A DNA stretch of 64,000 bases from Lacibacter sp. H375 (GCF_037892425.1 NZ_JBBKTT010000001.1:3720001-3784000); one strand, 5' to 3'; positions 1 through 8,677 are shown, numbered from the stretch's first letter. Notes: generated from the letters alone by a model not told the origin. Translations and numbers: made by a program.

Positions 1-1228
1 TGCACCCGATGCCATAAAAATTGGCGACCGCTATCTTGTAATCTATGGAGCAACAGGAGGCTCAAGCAATCATAAGGGCGCCATACTCACCATGTGGAAT
101 AAAACACTTGATCCAACATCACCCGACTTTAAATATTCTGAACCAATTGTAGTTGCAACTTCTGATGGTTATGAAGAAAATGATGCCATCGATCCGGGGG
201 TAATGTTAGACCCTAATACAGGACGTCTTTGGCTCACCTACGGTACTTATTTTGGATTCACCCGTTTGATTGAATTAGATCCCAAAACCGGTAAACTCAA
301 AGAAGGTAATAAACCTGTTGATGTAGCTATTGTATGTGAAGCTTCTACATTAGTTTATCGTGATGGTTGGTATTACTTACTCGCTACTCATGGAAGTTGT
401 TGCGATGGTGCTAACTCCACTTATAATGTAGTGGTAGGTCGTTCAAAACAAATAACAGGTCCTTACATAGATAATGTAGGAAGAAGTATGTTAGAAGGTG
501 GCGGTAAAATGGTGGTTGCCACACGTGGAGGATTAATTGGCCCGGGACATTTTGGTCACATGATTCTTGAGAAAGGAGTGGAGAAAATGTCGTTGCATTA
601 TGAAGCAGATCTGGAGCAGGGCGGTCGGAGTGTACTAGGCATACTTCCCGTCGTTTGGAAAGATGGATGGCCCATTGCCGGTGAGAAGTTTAAAGAAGGC
701 ACATATGAAATTGAATCGGTAAGAAGAGGATATGCGTTAGAGCTGGCAGTTGATTTTACAAGAATGCCGGGTGGCCCTCGTGGATTTGGACAGCCCAACA
801 ACGAACCAATAAAACCCGTTGCTCCCCAGGAACTGGCCGATTTAATGAAGAACTGGCCAACAGGAAATATCAATCTGCGGATAGGGGATTATATGTCCCG
901 CCCTCATCAGAAATGGACCATAACAGATGCTCCTGATACAACAGGGTATTTAGGCGGACCGTATTACAAAATTGTATTAGCAGGAACCGACCGCACTTTA
1001 GCAGCCACTGCCGATGCAGAAGTAATAACAGTGCCAGCATTTACAGGTGCTCCTGAACAGTTATGGAGGATTGATCAGTTGACCGATGGCAGCTACAGAA
1101 TAATGCCGAAGATTGTTCCCAATTCAGGAAAGAAGTTAGCATTGGTATCTTCAGGAGACAGTACACCCACACTTGCAGAATTTGATTTTACCAGTGATAA
1201 TTCGAAATGGAATTTTAAGGCTCACTAA
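1..1228 (+). CDS. GH43 family arabinanase-like glycoside hydrolase (5' truncated by window edge)
   Basis: The reading frame is open from base 2, so the start lies outside the window; the first ATG at 92 is internal. The visible part is the later half of a five-bladed GH43 propeller followed by a C-terminal beta-rich domain. The segment AIDPGVMLD fits the GH43 aspartate that tunes the acid, and CEASTLVYRDGWYYL fits the blade carrying the general-acid glutamate and the usual YYL ending. The C-terminal 200 residues resemble the lipocalin-like domain found after the catalytic domain in Abn2-type endo-1,5-alpha-L-arabinanases, including a W-x-I/F pattern and repeated strand segments. The enzyme probably acts on arabinan outside the cytoplasm, but the signal peptide is not in view. 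Substrate is inference from family resemblance. The gene is the last of its group; no partner follows it. Confidence 0.8.
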   Translation, partial: APDAIKIGDRYLVIYGATGGSSNHKGAILTMWNKTLDPTSPDFKYSEPIVVATSDGYEENDAIDPGVMLDPNTGRLWLTYGTYFGFTRLIELDPKTGKLKEGNKPVDVAIVCEASTLVYRDGWYYLLATHGSCCDGANSTYNVVVGRSKQITGPYIDNVGRSMLEGGGKMVVATRGGLIGPGHFGHMILEKGVEKMSLHYEADLEQGGRSVLGILPVVWKDGWPIAGEKFKEGTYEIESVRRGYALELAVDFTRMPGGPRGFGQPNNEPIKPVAPQELADLMKNWPTGNINLRIGDYMSRPHQKWTITDAPDTTGYLGGPYYKIVLAGTDRTLAATADAEVITVPAFTGAPEQLWRIDQLTDGSYRIMPKIVPNSGKKLALVSSGDSTPTLAEFDFTSDNSKWNFKAH

Positions 1229-1503
1229 GGAACCAAAATCCAAAAAACAAAATCCAAGGAACAAGGCACAAGGCAAAGGGGATAAGGTGCAAGAAGGAAT
1301 CCAAAAGACAAAACCCCAAAAAAAATGTGAACGCAGTTATTATTAGAAGCAATTGTGCAATCCACAATCTAAAAAGCGTATATAGCAGCTGATGAAAATC
1401 AAATGGTTGGAAATTTTGAAATTAGTTCGGGTGCGAATATTTATGTCTTAGCAGTAATTATACAACGACTCTTCTGTATTGATAAACAATTTGAAAATCC
1501 AAT
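1229..1503. other. Gene-free A-rich stretch with degenerate CAAGG/ATCCAAAA repeats
   Basis: Between about 1230 and 1315 the plus strand is built from imperfect short units such as AAATCCAAAA and CAAGG(C/A)ACAAGG. I see no open frame, terminator hairpin or RNA gene here. Such low-complexity tracts are common between Bacteroidota genes and look like replication slippage products. Confidence 0.5.
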
Positions 1504-1986
1504 ATGATATTCAACCTTAAATTAGAAGACCGACTTAATAAATTCAAGTCTTTAAAATTAACAGGAGTAACAATTTTGGCTTTAGAACTATTATTTGGTG
1601 CAGATAGTTTGACACCGAAATTGAACCATTTAAGAACATTACAATTTGGGACAGTTGGTAAAGCAATTGCAGATTTGCTTGACAAAAGACAATACAGGTT
1701 AATACCCAAATTTGAGAATCACGATTTAAAACATATAGTTTTGGAATATGAGATGACAATGCAAGACGAAATCAGAATGCAAGCTTATTTGGTGGGTAAT
1801 GGCAACCTTACTTTACCTTGTTTAACTTTTCTTTCTTTAGGACTATTTTATCCAAGAATTTGGAAAGACTTACCAAAACATTTTAGACAAGGACAAGCTT
1901 CAAACTCGATCTATTATCTAACATTAGAACAATGTTTGGACAAAGACTTGATAGAAGTTAGAAATCTTTACGGCCGAAAAAAATAA
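1504..1986 (+). CDS. Coq4-family-like protein
   Basis: 160 residues, no signal peptide. Residues near 73-85 carry the pattern H-D-x-x-H followed eleven residues later by D-E (HDLKH ... QDEIRMQ), which matches the metal-binding HDxxH(x)nE signature of the Coq4 family. The following GNGN and the hydrophobic LFYPRIWKDLP stretch also resemble short Bacteroidota Coq4 homologues. In eukaryotes and ubiquinone-making bacteria Coq4 acts in ubiquinone biosynthesis, in processing ring carbon 1. The Bacteroidota relatives have no established role, since these bacteria are expected to use menaquinone. The gene stands alone, is more AT-rich than its neighbours and ends at a weak hairpin. The family call is from motif recognition; function is open. 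Confidence 0.7.
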   Translation: MIFNLKLEDRLNKFKSLKLTGVTILALELLFGADSLTPKLNHLRTLQFGTVGKAIADLLDKRQYRLIPKFENHDLKHIVLEYEMTMQDEIRMQAYLVGNGNLTLPCLTFLSLGLFYPRIWKDLPKHFRQGQASNSIYYLTLEQCLDKDLIEVRNLYGRKK

Positions 1987-1997
1987 CTACCATCTCA

Positions 1998-2028
1998 GGC
2001 GCAAGTGATCCTGCGGAACACTTACGCC
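1998..2028 (+). terminator. Stem-loop downstream of the Coq4-like gene
   Basis: GGCGCAAGTG at 1998-2007 pairs with CACTTACGCC at 2019-2028 with one mismatch around an 11-nt loop. There is no clear U-tract after it, so terminator function is only likely. Confidence 0.4.
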
Positions 2029-2189
2029 AGTTAAGATTCAACAGCAAAGCACATTGCAATTTTCAGCTTTGTTTTATAACTTGAGTAAGCTGTTTTTAAC
2101 GGGTAGTTGTAAGGAGTTTAATAAACTTAATTTTTCTGCGTTGCAAAAACCCAAAGGAGATAAGCGCATCATCAACCAAACCGCAAGCT

Positions 2190-3014
2190 ATGATTTATCA
2201 ATACATAGCCGCCAGTCCTGCTTTACAGGAGTTTGTAAGAGATTACTTAATTGCTCATTTTATTTTTGATAAAGATCAGGACATTCCTTTCAAACCATAT
2301 TCTCCTAAACCCGAACAAACAATCACCTTTTTACCAAAAGGGGGATTAACGATCAGCAATCCGGTAACAGGTGAAACAAATGTTGCTCCGGCAATTTCTA
2401 TCAGTGGGCAGCAGATATCGAGATATAATTTTTATCTCACTTCTGAATACCAGATGTTGCGGGTGCATTTTCATCCCGGGGCGCTCTACCGTTTACTTAA
2501 TATTCCATTGAGTACATTCACAGATGAATGGTTTGATGCAGGAAATGTGATTAACCGTGAAATACAGGAAGTGAATGATCGTTTGGCCAATTGTATAAAC
2601 TACGCTCAAATGATTGCTGTTGTGGAAGACTTCCTGCTGAAAAAAATTAAAAATGTAAAAGAAGAAGCACACCCGCTTGATAAAGTTGCTTCTCATATAC
2701 TTGCAAACCCTTCCCGGTTTTCATTGGATTGGCTGGCAAAACAATCATGTTTATGTACAAGGCAATTCAATCGCAAGTTCACTGAAAGAATGGGTGTGGG
2801 GCCAAAACTTTATAGCCGTGTAGTTCGTTTTTACAAAGCATATCAATACAAAGAAACTCACCCGCAGGATGATTGGCTTACCATTGCACTGCTGTTTGGT
2901 TATACAGATTATCAGCATATGGTAAAAGACTTCCGCCAATTTGCGCAGGTTACGCCCAACTTATGGATCAACCAGGACAATCAATCGCCTGAACGAATTC
3001 TGCAACTCGAATAA
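2190..3014 (+). CDS. AraC family transcriptional regulator
   Basis: 274 residues. The first roughly 150 residues form an N-terminal domain of the DUF6597/AraC-associated type (FLPKGGLTISNP and RVHFHPGALYRLL patterns). Residues about 170-265 form the paired helix-turn-helix AraC domain: FSLDWLAKQSCLCTRQFNRKF is helix-turn-helix one and LTIALLFGYTDYQHMVKDF is helix-turn-helix two, with the usual P-x-x-W near the end. It should bind DNA in the cytoplasm and respond to a small molecule through the N-terminal domain. It converges on the cupin lipoprotein gene, with only 14 bases between them, so the two do not share a promoter; a regulatory link is possible but not shown. Confidence 0.9.
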   Translation: MIYQYIAASPALQEFVRDYLIAHFIFDKDQDIPFKPYSPKPEQTITFLPKGGLTISNPVTGETNVAPAISISGQQISRYNFYLTSEYQMLRVHFHPGALYRLLNIPLSTFTDEWFDAGNVINREIQEVNDRLANCINYAQMIAVVEDFLLKKIKNVKEEAHPLDKVASHILANPSRFSLDWLAKQSCLCTRQFNRKFTERMGVGPKLYSRVVRFYKAYQYKETHPQDDWLTIALLFGYTDYQHMVKDFRQFAQVTPNLWINQDNQSPERILQLE

Positions 3015-3028
3015 AAATGTTTTCTTTC

Positions 3029-3634
3029 TTAACTTATTGTGAGTGGAGGCCCAACCACTTTCATTCCATGTGCTGCAAAAGCTTCTTCAGCTTCCTGTGG
3101 TGTTGGTGGTTTTGTCATTTCACAACTTTTCATAAAGAATTCTTCAAGGGAACCTGCGGGTTGCACAGCGAGGAGTAATGATCCGGGTTTGTCGCCCACA
3201 TAAGCCCAAACATGTGGAATCATTCTTGGAGCAAAGAGAGAATCACCGGCCTGTAATACAAATTTTTCATCGCCCACTTCAAAATGAAATTCACCTTCCA
3301 TGGCATAAAACCATTCATCCTGTTCATAATGGAAATGACGGGGAGGTCCGCCTTTGCTCATATCAATATGTTCGAAAACAAACAGGGAGCCATCAGTATC
3401 TTTCCTTGATACTTTTATCTGAAGAGGAATAACACCCCAGATCATTAACTCCTGTTGAAAACGGTTTTTACCGTTGGGAACAAACACTGCTTTATCAACT
3501 CTTGCAGCTTTATCATTTGTTGGTGCAGGTGTTGCAGATTTGCCGGTTTCATTGTTATTACATCCGGCTAGTCCACCAAGGGCTGCTGTAGCTGTACCAA
3601 TACCCGCCAGTTGTACAAATTGTTTTCTGTTCAT
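3029..3634 (-). CDS. Cupin domain lipoprotein
   Basis: 201 residues from the ATG at 3634; a longer frame reaching 3673 adds 13 residues with no signal, so the shorter start is chosen. The N-terminus has a lipoprotein-type signal ending LAGC (Cys25), although it opens NRKQF, reminiscent of but not identical to a Tat motif. The cupin core holds the two classical motifs: H-F-H with a glutamate in DEWFYAMEGEFHFEVG, and the second His-containing strand in APRMIPHVW. It is likely a metal-binding beta-barrel enzyme or sensor anchored outside the cytoplasmic membrane. Substrate unknown. A perfect -7 box lies 49 bases upstream of the start. Confidence 0.8.
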   Translation of the reverse strand: MNRKQFVQLAGIGTATAALGGLAGCNNNETGKSATPAPTNDKAARVDKAVFVPNGKNRFQQELMIWGVIPLQIKVSRKDTDGSLFVFEHIDMSKGGPPRHFHYEQDEWFYAMEGEFHFEVGDEKFVLQAGDSLFAPRMIPHVWAYVGDKPGSLLLAVQPAGSLEEFFMKSCEMTKPPTPQEAEEAFAAHGMKVVGPPLTIS

Positions 3635-3682
3635 AACCTTAATTTTAAAGTTGATGTGGTATAAGTATAACAATTACGAAAA

Positions 3683-3690
3683 CAAACCTA
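3683..3690 (-). promoter_or_regulatory. Bacteroidota -7 box for the cupin gene
   Basis: On the minus strand this reads TAGGTTTG, an exact match to TAnnTTTG. No convincing -33 TTTG is seen at the right distance. It would place the transcript start about 40 bases before the ATG at 3634. Confidence 0.45.
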
Positions 3691-3885
3691 CTGCATTGTA
3701 TAAGCAGGGTAGTGGTAGAAAAAAGACATTTTTATTGAAGGAGGGAATCACCAAATATATTAATGCTAATCACATAGCACATTGTTCGCTGAGGAGTCAG
3801 ATGAAAAGCATTTACACTTTTCATGACGACTTGTTAAAACGAATGTATATCGAACTCCTGTAAGTTCTTTAATCAAACAACAAGG

Positions 3886-4593
3886 TCAATAATAAAACAA
3901 CGCTGCATAGTTTTTAGCAAAGGTTTGCCACGCATCAGTATCCCGTAATTGCCAAAGCACAGAGCCAACCAGTAATACAATAAAAACGGTGAGGAATGGC
4001 TTGTAGTTTTTCTTCCGGTATACATCAACACCCAATAAGATGCCAACGATCACAAGGTCGAGCACATCCGTAATCGTTATGGCATCGCCTAAGCTCATTC
4101 CAAAACTGGCCCCCAGTCCCCGTCCTACACCGGGCCCTATTGCAAGAATTCCAGTGGCGATCATGTACCGCATGTGCGTATCAGGCACTTTGCGTTTGAG
4201 CATGGCAAGGCACCAGAAAATAGCAAAGGATAAAAAGCCCCGCATATCAAGCACAATAAACGTGAGATTTTCATGCTCGGGTACATTTGCCTCTATACCT
4301 CTGAAATAACCGCCTCTGCCAATAAGGAAAAGCGAAATAATAATGAGCGGTCCCAGCACCCATGATACTTTACCGATGGTTCTGTGGAGTGCGGCCCTGC
4401 CTGTTTGTATCAGTAAAGGCTGTGCTATCAGCAACAGCATCCAGGTCATAAGCAAAGCACCGTGAATATGAACCAGCGGCGTAGCATTTTTAAAATGCGG
4501 GAAGTGGCTCGTGTATGATTGGTAAAACCCCCATTGTACACCAATTAAAATGATGAATATAAAAATAGAGGTGTTGAGATATACTCGTTGCAT
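3886..4593 (-). CDS. Multi-pass membrane protein of unknown function
   Basis: 235 residues with about six or seven hydrophobic helices (first at residues 8-24). Conserved-looking polar residues lie in or beside helices: HIHGALLMTW, then LHRTIGK, then HENLTFIVLDMRGFLSF and RYMIATG. Paired histidines inside membrane segments could bind haem or metal, but this is speculation. Bacteroidota have many related proteins of this size without a known role. The gene is monocistronic and divergent from the metallo-beta-lactamase gene, with 166 bases between the two starts. Confidence 0.75.
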   Translation of the reverse strand: MQRVYLNTSIFIFIILIGVQWGFYQSYTSHFPHFKNATPLVHIHGALLMTWMLLLIAQPLLIQTGRAALHRTIGKVSWVLGPLIIISLFLIGRGGYFRGIEANVPEHENLTFIVLDMRGFLSFAIFWCLAMLKRKVPDTHMRYMIATGILAIGPGVGRGLGASFGMSLGDAITITDVLDLVIVGILLGVDVYRKKNYKPFLTVFIVLLVGSVLWQLRDTDAWQTFAKNYAALFYY

Positions 4594-4759
4594 GGCATGT
4601 TTTTAAATGTGAAGATTGGGTAAGTTGAAACTAGTTATTTGATTTCATATTTGCAAGCACAGTTCTTTGTAGTTTCGTTCGGCCCGTTATTTGTGCAGGT
4701 GGATTGGCATATATTAGCCCGGCAAAAAAAAATCTAAAACAACAAACAGCATTTAAGCA

Positions 4760-5509
4760 ATGATAAAAACGGTACTGGTAATCTTGATGGCAATAACATT
4801 TATCAACTGTAGCTCTCAACAACGAAATATCTTCAAACCCAAAGAGGTTTACAAATCAAAAGATTTGATCATCACCCAAATTGCCGAAAACTCGTTTAAA
4901 CATACCTCGTTTAAGCAAACGCAGGATTTTGGATATGTTCCCTGCAACGGCCTGCTGGTGAGAAATAATGGCGAAGCAATTATTTTTGACACACCAACCA
5001 ACGATAAAAGTTCAGAAGAGCTGATCAAATGGATAAAAGAAACACTTGGTTGTAAAATCAATGCCATTATTCCAACCCATTTTCACGACGATTGTTTGGG
5101 AGGGCTGAAAGCGTTTCATGAAAACAATATTTCCTCTTATGCATATTTTAAAACAATTGCATTGGCAACAGAAAATAAATATGTTGTTCCGAAAAACAGC
5201 TTCAACGATTCACTTACTTTAAAAGTGGGCAAGGAGAATGTTGTTGTAAAGTTTTTTGGAGAAGGACATACAAAAGATAATGTAGTTGGATATTTTCCAA
5301 GCGAAAGCATCCTGTTTGGTGGTTGTTTAATAAAAGAAGTAGATGCCAGTAAAGGTTATTTAGGCGACGCTAATGTGGCAGACTGGTCGGCTACAGTTGA
5401 GAAAATTAAAATGGCGTACCCAAATGTAAAGATCGTTGTTCCGGGACATGGTGAATATGGTAACAAAGCATTGCTGGACTATACTATTAACTTGTTTAAG
5501 ACAAAATAA
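4760..5509 (+). CDS. Subclass B1 metallo-beta-lactamase (lipoprotein)
   Basis: 249 residues. The signal ends in a lipobox-like FINC (Cys17), so the enzyme is probably lipid-anchored in the periplasm or outer membrane. The full B1 zinc set is present: H107-x-H109-x-D111 (THFHDDCLGG), H170 (GEGHTKDN), C189 (FGGCLIK) and H230 (VPGHGE). K192, three residues after the cysteine, fits the B1 lysine that binds the beta-lactam carboxylate, and GYLGDAN at 199-205 fits the loop with the conserved asparagine. B1 enzymes hydrolyse penicillins, cephalosporins and carbapenems; flavobacterial chromosomal members are well known. Divergence from those is large, so the substrate range is not predicted. It stands alone, followed by the dinB-like gene 63 bases later. 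Confidence 0.9.
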   Translation: MIKTVLVILMAITFINCSSQQRNIFKPKEVYKSKDLIITQIAENSFKHTSFKQTQDFGYVPCNGLLVRNNGEAIIFDTPTNDKSSEELIKWIKETLGCKINAIIPTHFHDDCLGGLKAFHENNISSYAYFKTIALATENKYVVPKNSFNDSLTLKVGKENVVVKFFGEGHTKDNVVGYFPSESILFGGCLIKEVDASKGYLGDANVADWSATVEKIKMAYPNVKIVVPGHGEYGNKALLDYTINLFKTK

Positions 5510-5572
5510 AGGTTTTTGAGTGATGAACCCCTGAATTTGCAAATTCTAATTAGTTGATTAACACAAAACAAA

Positions 5573-6097
5573 ATGAGTTTAACGAAAACAATCACAAACA
5601 GCGTTGACTACAACATTTGGGTAACAGAGCAATTAGTAAACTGGTTACAGAATTATCCCGAAGACTTATTGCAAAAAGAATGTGCATCGAGTTTTAACAG
5701 TATTGCAAAAACGCTGAAGCATATCAGCGATACGCAATTGTATTGGTCGTCGATGATCCGGGGAACGGCAACACCGGCATTTGATTATATTGCTACGAGT
5801 GTGGATATTAAAACTGAAATGGAAAATTTAGTAAATGAAGCTAAACTGCTGGCGGCTTATGTAAAGGAGAACAACGAAGCAATGCATAAACAGCATTTGA
5901 TTGAATCAGAATGGTTCTCTTCAAATTTTCCCAAGTATGAATACTTGCAGCATTTGATTATTCACACAACCTACCATCGGGGTCAAATTGTTACTATCGG
6001 TCATCATGTAGGTGTTACTAAAGCACCTATGATGGATTATAATTTTTGGAATGTTATGAGCCAACAGAATAGCGAGCCACAGCTCTCCGGCAACTAA
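5573..6097 (+). CDS. DinB/YfiT-family metal-dependent protein
   Basis: 174 residues, predicted four-helix bundle. The three metal-binding histidines of the family are visible as H50 (TLKHISD) and H131/H135 (IIHTTYHRGQI). Family members include thiol-dependent transferases and damage-induced proteins of unknown substrate; no specific reaction can be assigned. The gene could be co-transcribed with the metallo-beta-lactamase gene and ends 28 bases before a strong hairpin. Confidence 0.85.
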   Translation: MSLTKTITNSVDYNIWVTEQLVNWLQNYPEDLLQKECASSFNSIAKTLKHISDTQLYWSSMIRGTATPAFDYIATSVDIKTEMENLVNEAKLLAAYVKENNEAMHKQHLIESEWFSSNFPKYEYLQHLIIHTTYHRGQIVTIGHHVGVTKAPMMDYNFWNVMSQQNSEPQLSGN

Positions 6098-6125
6098 TAT
6101 TCCTTTTTAATTGTTCAATTGGTGC

Positions 6126-6170
6126 TTTCTTGGCAAGCGAGCCAGTGAAACCGGCTCGCTTGCCAAGAAA
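6126..6170. terminator. Perfect 18-bp stem hairpin between convergent genes
   Basis: The arm at 6126-6143 (TTTCTTGGCAAGCGAGCC) is exactly complementary to 6153-6170, with a 9-nt loop. A-rich and T-rich ends flank both sides, so it can serve as a terminator for the dinB-like gene on plus and the SnoaL-like gene on minus. Confidence 0.8.
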
Positions 6171-6199
6171 CTTCTTTCTGAATTAGCTCATACAAAAAA

Positions 6200-6673
6200 T
6201 TAAAGTCCGAGCCATTCCCATCCTTTGCTCCATTCATCGGTAATCAGTCCGTCTTTAATACGAAACATATGGAGTGTTTCACCGGTAAGAACTTTGTTAT
6301 TTGCTTTCATGGTTACCGTCCATGTTTCGTGTGTTGCCACCATATCACCCTCGGCAATAATTTCTTTTACTGTTATTTCAACTTTTGAAAACATACCTAA
6401 AAACTCAGTTACAGCTTTTTTAAAACCAGCTAGTCCTTGTTGCTGGCCCTCCAGTGCACCATGATCAAAAATGCCGGGAGCAAAGAACGAATCGATCAGT
6501 GCATAATTCTGCTTGTTGGCCATATCGACATAAACACGTTTAATAAGTTCTTTGTTTTTTTGTGTTTCTGTGTCAATGGTGTTTGTAGTAGTTGTTTGAT
6601 TTGTTTCAGCGGCATCATTCTTGGGTGCACATGCATTTAAAAATAGCAGACAGGCTGCAATTAACAGTTTCAT
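6200..6673 (-). CDS. SnoaL-like/ester-cyclase-type lipoprotein
   Basis: 157 residues from the ATG at 6673; a 23-residue longer frame lacks signal character at its start. Signal peptide with lipobox LNAC (Cys15). The rest is an NTF2-like fold of the SnoaL/ester cyclase type: NKELIKRVYVDMANKQ, the FDHGALEGQQQGLAGFK segment, an MVATHETW strand and a final DEWSKGWEWLGL. NTF2-like proteins bind small hydrophobic molecules or act as cyclases or isomerases; the residues here do not settle which. It converges on the dinB-like gene across a shared hairpin. Confidence 0.75.
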   Translation of the reverse strand: MKLLIAACLLFLNACAPKNDAAETNQTTTTNTIDTETQKNKELIKRVYVDMANKQNYALIDSFFAPGIFDHGALEGQQQGLAGFKKAVTEFLGMFSKVEITVKEIIAEGDMVATHETWTVTMKANNKVLTGETLHMFRIKDGLITDEWSKGWEWLGL

Positions 6674-6971
6674 AATAGTTGGTTTTGGGTGAAGAGTGAA
6701 GAATTCCTGTTCTAATTTAATTAAATTTTCAAGATATTGCAATGCATATTTGTAGTGAAAATAGCTGCTGATATAACAGCAATAAAGTAATCAGTGCACA
6801 AAAAAATAACGACTGAAAAAGCGGGTATCTGCTACAATAAGAGCACCACAGTTAAATATTTTTTTGTGAGAAAGAAATTGGATTGGCATTTGATTCTTCC
6901 CAATGTATAACATAACGGATTCGATGTGTGCTTTTACACTAACAATTAACCTCTACTAAAAAACATTGGTC

Positions 6972-7418
6972 ATGGAAAAAAATGAAACCAACAATCAGCC
7001 GGTAAATGCTGCTGCAAGTGCTTTTGCGCAAACCTTTTTTCATGGTACAAAAGCTGATCTTAAGATTGGGGACTTTATTGAAACAGGTATCAATTCCAAT
7101 TATGGTCAAAAGAAAGAAGCGAAATATATCTATTGCACGGCAACGCTTGATGCTTCTGTATGGGGGGCTGAACTTGCAGAAGGTAATAGCCCGGAACGGA
7201 TCTACCTGGTTGAGCCAACTGGAGCAATTGAAGACGATCCAAATTTAACCGATAAGAAATTTCCAGGCAATCCAACGATGTCTTACCGTTCAAAGCATCC
7301 GTTCAGGGTTATAGGTGAAGTTACTGTATGGCAGGGGCATGCAGCAGAACAGGTGAAGGCAATGAAAGATCATCTGGAGAAACTTAAACAGGATGGTATT
7401 GAAGCGATAGAAGATTAA
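6972..7418 (+). CDS. arr: Rifampin ADP-ribosyltransferase (Arr)
   Basis: 148 residues from the ATG at 6972 (an upstream in-frame TTG at 6966 would add two residues). The sequence follows the Arr family along its length: FFHGTKADLKIGD, IYCTATLDASVWGAELA, RIYLVEPTGAIEDDP, NLTDKKFPGNPTMSYRS and the final WQGH. H24, Y54 and D89 keep the same spacing as His19, Tyr49 and Asp84, the functional residues of mycobacterial Arr. The enzyme transfers ADP-ribose from NAD+ to the C23 hydroxyl of rifamycins and inactivates them. Cytoplasmic, single gene, no resistance cassette or attC-like site seen around it, so it looks chromosomal rather than integron-borne. Confidence 0.93.
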   Translation: MEKNETNNQPVNAAASAFAQTFFHGTKADLKIGDFIETGINSNYGQKKEAKYIYCTATLDASVWGAELAEGNSPERIYLVEPTGAIEDDPNLTDKKFPGNPTMSYRSKHPFRVIGEVTVWQGHAAEQVKAMKDHLEKLKQDGIEAIED

Positions 7419-7530
7419 TGGTTATGTACTTTTTCATTTGCGGTTCCTAACTATCATAGCCATCGATGACGGTCATCATTGGTCAATTGCGTAAACCTTA
7501 TTCACTTTGTAGTTCCTAGAACCAAAGAAA

Positions 7531-8157
7531 ATGGGACGCAACAGTTTGCTCATCTGCGGAATTCTTGCCATGCTTTGGTATGTAGCTATCAACATACTTG
7601 TACCAACGCAATACCCGGGTTATGATATTGCATCGTACACCGTGAGTGAACTTTCTGCAATAGATGCACCCACCCGAACTCTTTGGTTTATTCTTTGTAT
7701 TTTTTATTCCCTGTTGTTTATTGCATTTGGAGCAGGCGTGTGGTTATCTGCAAACGGAAACCGGAAACTACAGATCGTTGCTGTGGTCATTATCGTCGAT
7801 TCTGTTTTAGGATTCTTCTGGCCACCTATGCACCAGCGGCAGATCATTGCGGCTGGAGGCGGCACACTCACAGACACACTTCATCTTGTATGGGCTTTTG
7901 TTCATCTTACCATGATGTTATTGATGATCGGGTTTGGTGCAGCTGCATTTGATAAAAAAATCCGCATCTTTTCAATATTCATTGTGCTGATCTTTTTTGT
8001 GTTCGGCATTTTAACCAGTATCGAAAGCCGGGGTATTGAGGCAGGTTTGCCCACGCCCTATGTAGGTATATGGGAGCGCATCAATATTGCGGCTTATATG
8101 CTTTGGGTAATTGTATTTGCCAACTTGCTGCTGAAGAGAAAGGCGGCTGTTGCCTGA
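7531..8157 (+). CDS. DUF998 family membrane protein
   Basis: 208 residues with six hydrophobic helices. The start GILAMLWYVAINILVP followed by GYDIASYTVSELSAIDAPTR is the typical opening of DUF998 proteins, as is GIEAGLPTPYVGIWERI before the last helix. Function is not known. Upstream, TCACTTTG at 7502-7509 is one base off a Bacteroidota -7 box with a TTG about 20 bases before it. Confidence 0.8.
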   Translation: MGRNSLLICGILAMLWYVAINILVPTQYPGYDIASYTVSELSAIDAPTRTLWFILCIFYSLLFIAFGAGVWLSANGNRKLQIVAVVIIVDSVLGFFWPPMHQRQIIAAGGGTLTDTLHLVWAFVHLTMMLLMIGFGAAAFDKKIRIFSIFIVLIFFVFGILTSIESRGIEAGLPTPYVGIWERINIAAYMLWVIVFANLLLKRKAAVA

Positions 8158-8235
8158 TTTGTTTACATCTTCTCTTAATTCTGTCGGCCCTGTTTTTCGT
8201 TTCCTTTAGTTGGTTAATTGATTAATTTTAAAATC

Positions 8236-8661
8236 ATGAAAATTGAATCAAGCAATTTTAAACGGCTTGTCGGAATTTGGAACACCGAAGGAACAATTCT
8301 TTCAGGACTGGAAAATTCTACATTGCATGGAACTGACAGTTATGAATTTATCCTTGACGGAACATGTATGTTGCACAAGGCGGATGTAATGATGGGCAAT
8401 GAAAAAAGCGAAACGTTTGAAATTATAACATTGGATGATTCTGTTGAACAGATTAAGATGCAGTATTATAATTCAAAAGGTGAAAGCGGTATCATGAAAG
8501 GTTCATTGATCAATAACGATTTTAAAATAGAAGGCGATAAGCTGAAGTTTGTAGGTATGCTCAATAGTGATAATTCACTATTAGCTGGCAAGTGGTATCT
8601 GCAATCGGCGGAGAATGTGTGGACTGAGTTTATTGAATTGCAACTGACAAAACAAAACTGA
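8236..8661 (+). CDS. Lipocalin-like/DUF1579-type small protein
   Basis: 141 residues from the ATG at 8236. No signal peptide. LVGIWNTEGTI near the start and alternating strands after it (YEFILDGTCMLHKADV, IMKGSLINNDFKIEGDKLKFVG, LAGKWYLQS) suggest a small beta-barrel of the DUF1579 or nitrobindin-like kind. No metal or haem ligand is obvious. It lies 16 bases before the next gene and may be co-transcribed with it. Confidence 0.6.
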   Translation: MKIESSNFKRLVGIWNTEGTILSGLENSTLHGTDSYEFILDGTCMLHKADVMMGNEKSETFEIITLDDSVEQIKMQYYNSKGESGIMKGSLINNDFKIEGDKLKFVGMLNSDNSLLAGKWYLQSAENVWTEFIELQLTKQN

Positions 8662-8677
8662 TTACTCGATATTCTCT

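Noticed and set aside
1230-1315. A-rich short repeats as a CRISPR array
   Set aside because: Units are 8-12 bases and degenerate, with no spacers of constant length and no cas genes.
2054-2269. Short plus-strand frame before the AraC gene
   Set aside because: It overlaps the AraC start in another frame, lacks an RBS and resembles nothing known.
3654-3863. 70-codon plus-strand frame upstream of the cupin gene
   Set aside because: It overlaps the cupin promoter, has no recognisable domain or signal, and its composition is like non-coding DNA.
7465-7477. GATGACGGTCATC palindrome between arr and the DUF998 gene
   Set aside because: Short, single copy and without a T-run; likely chance.
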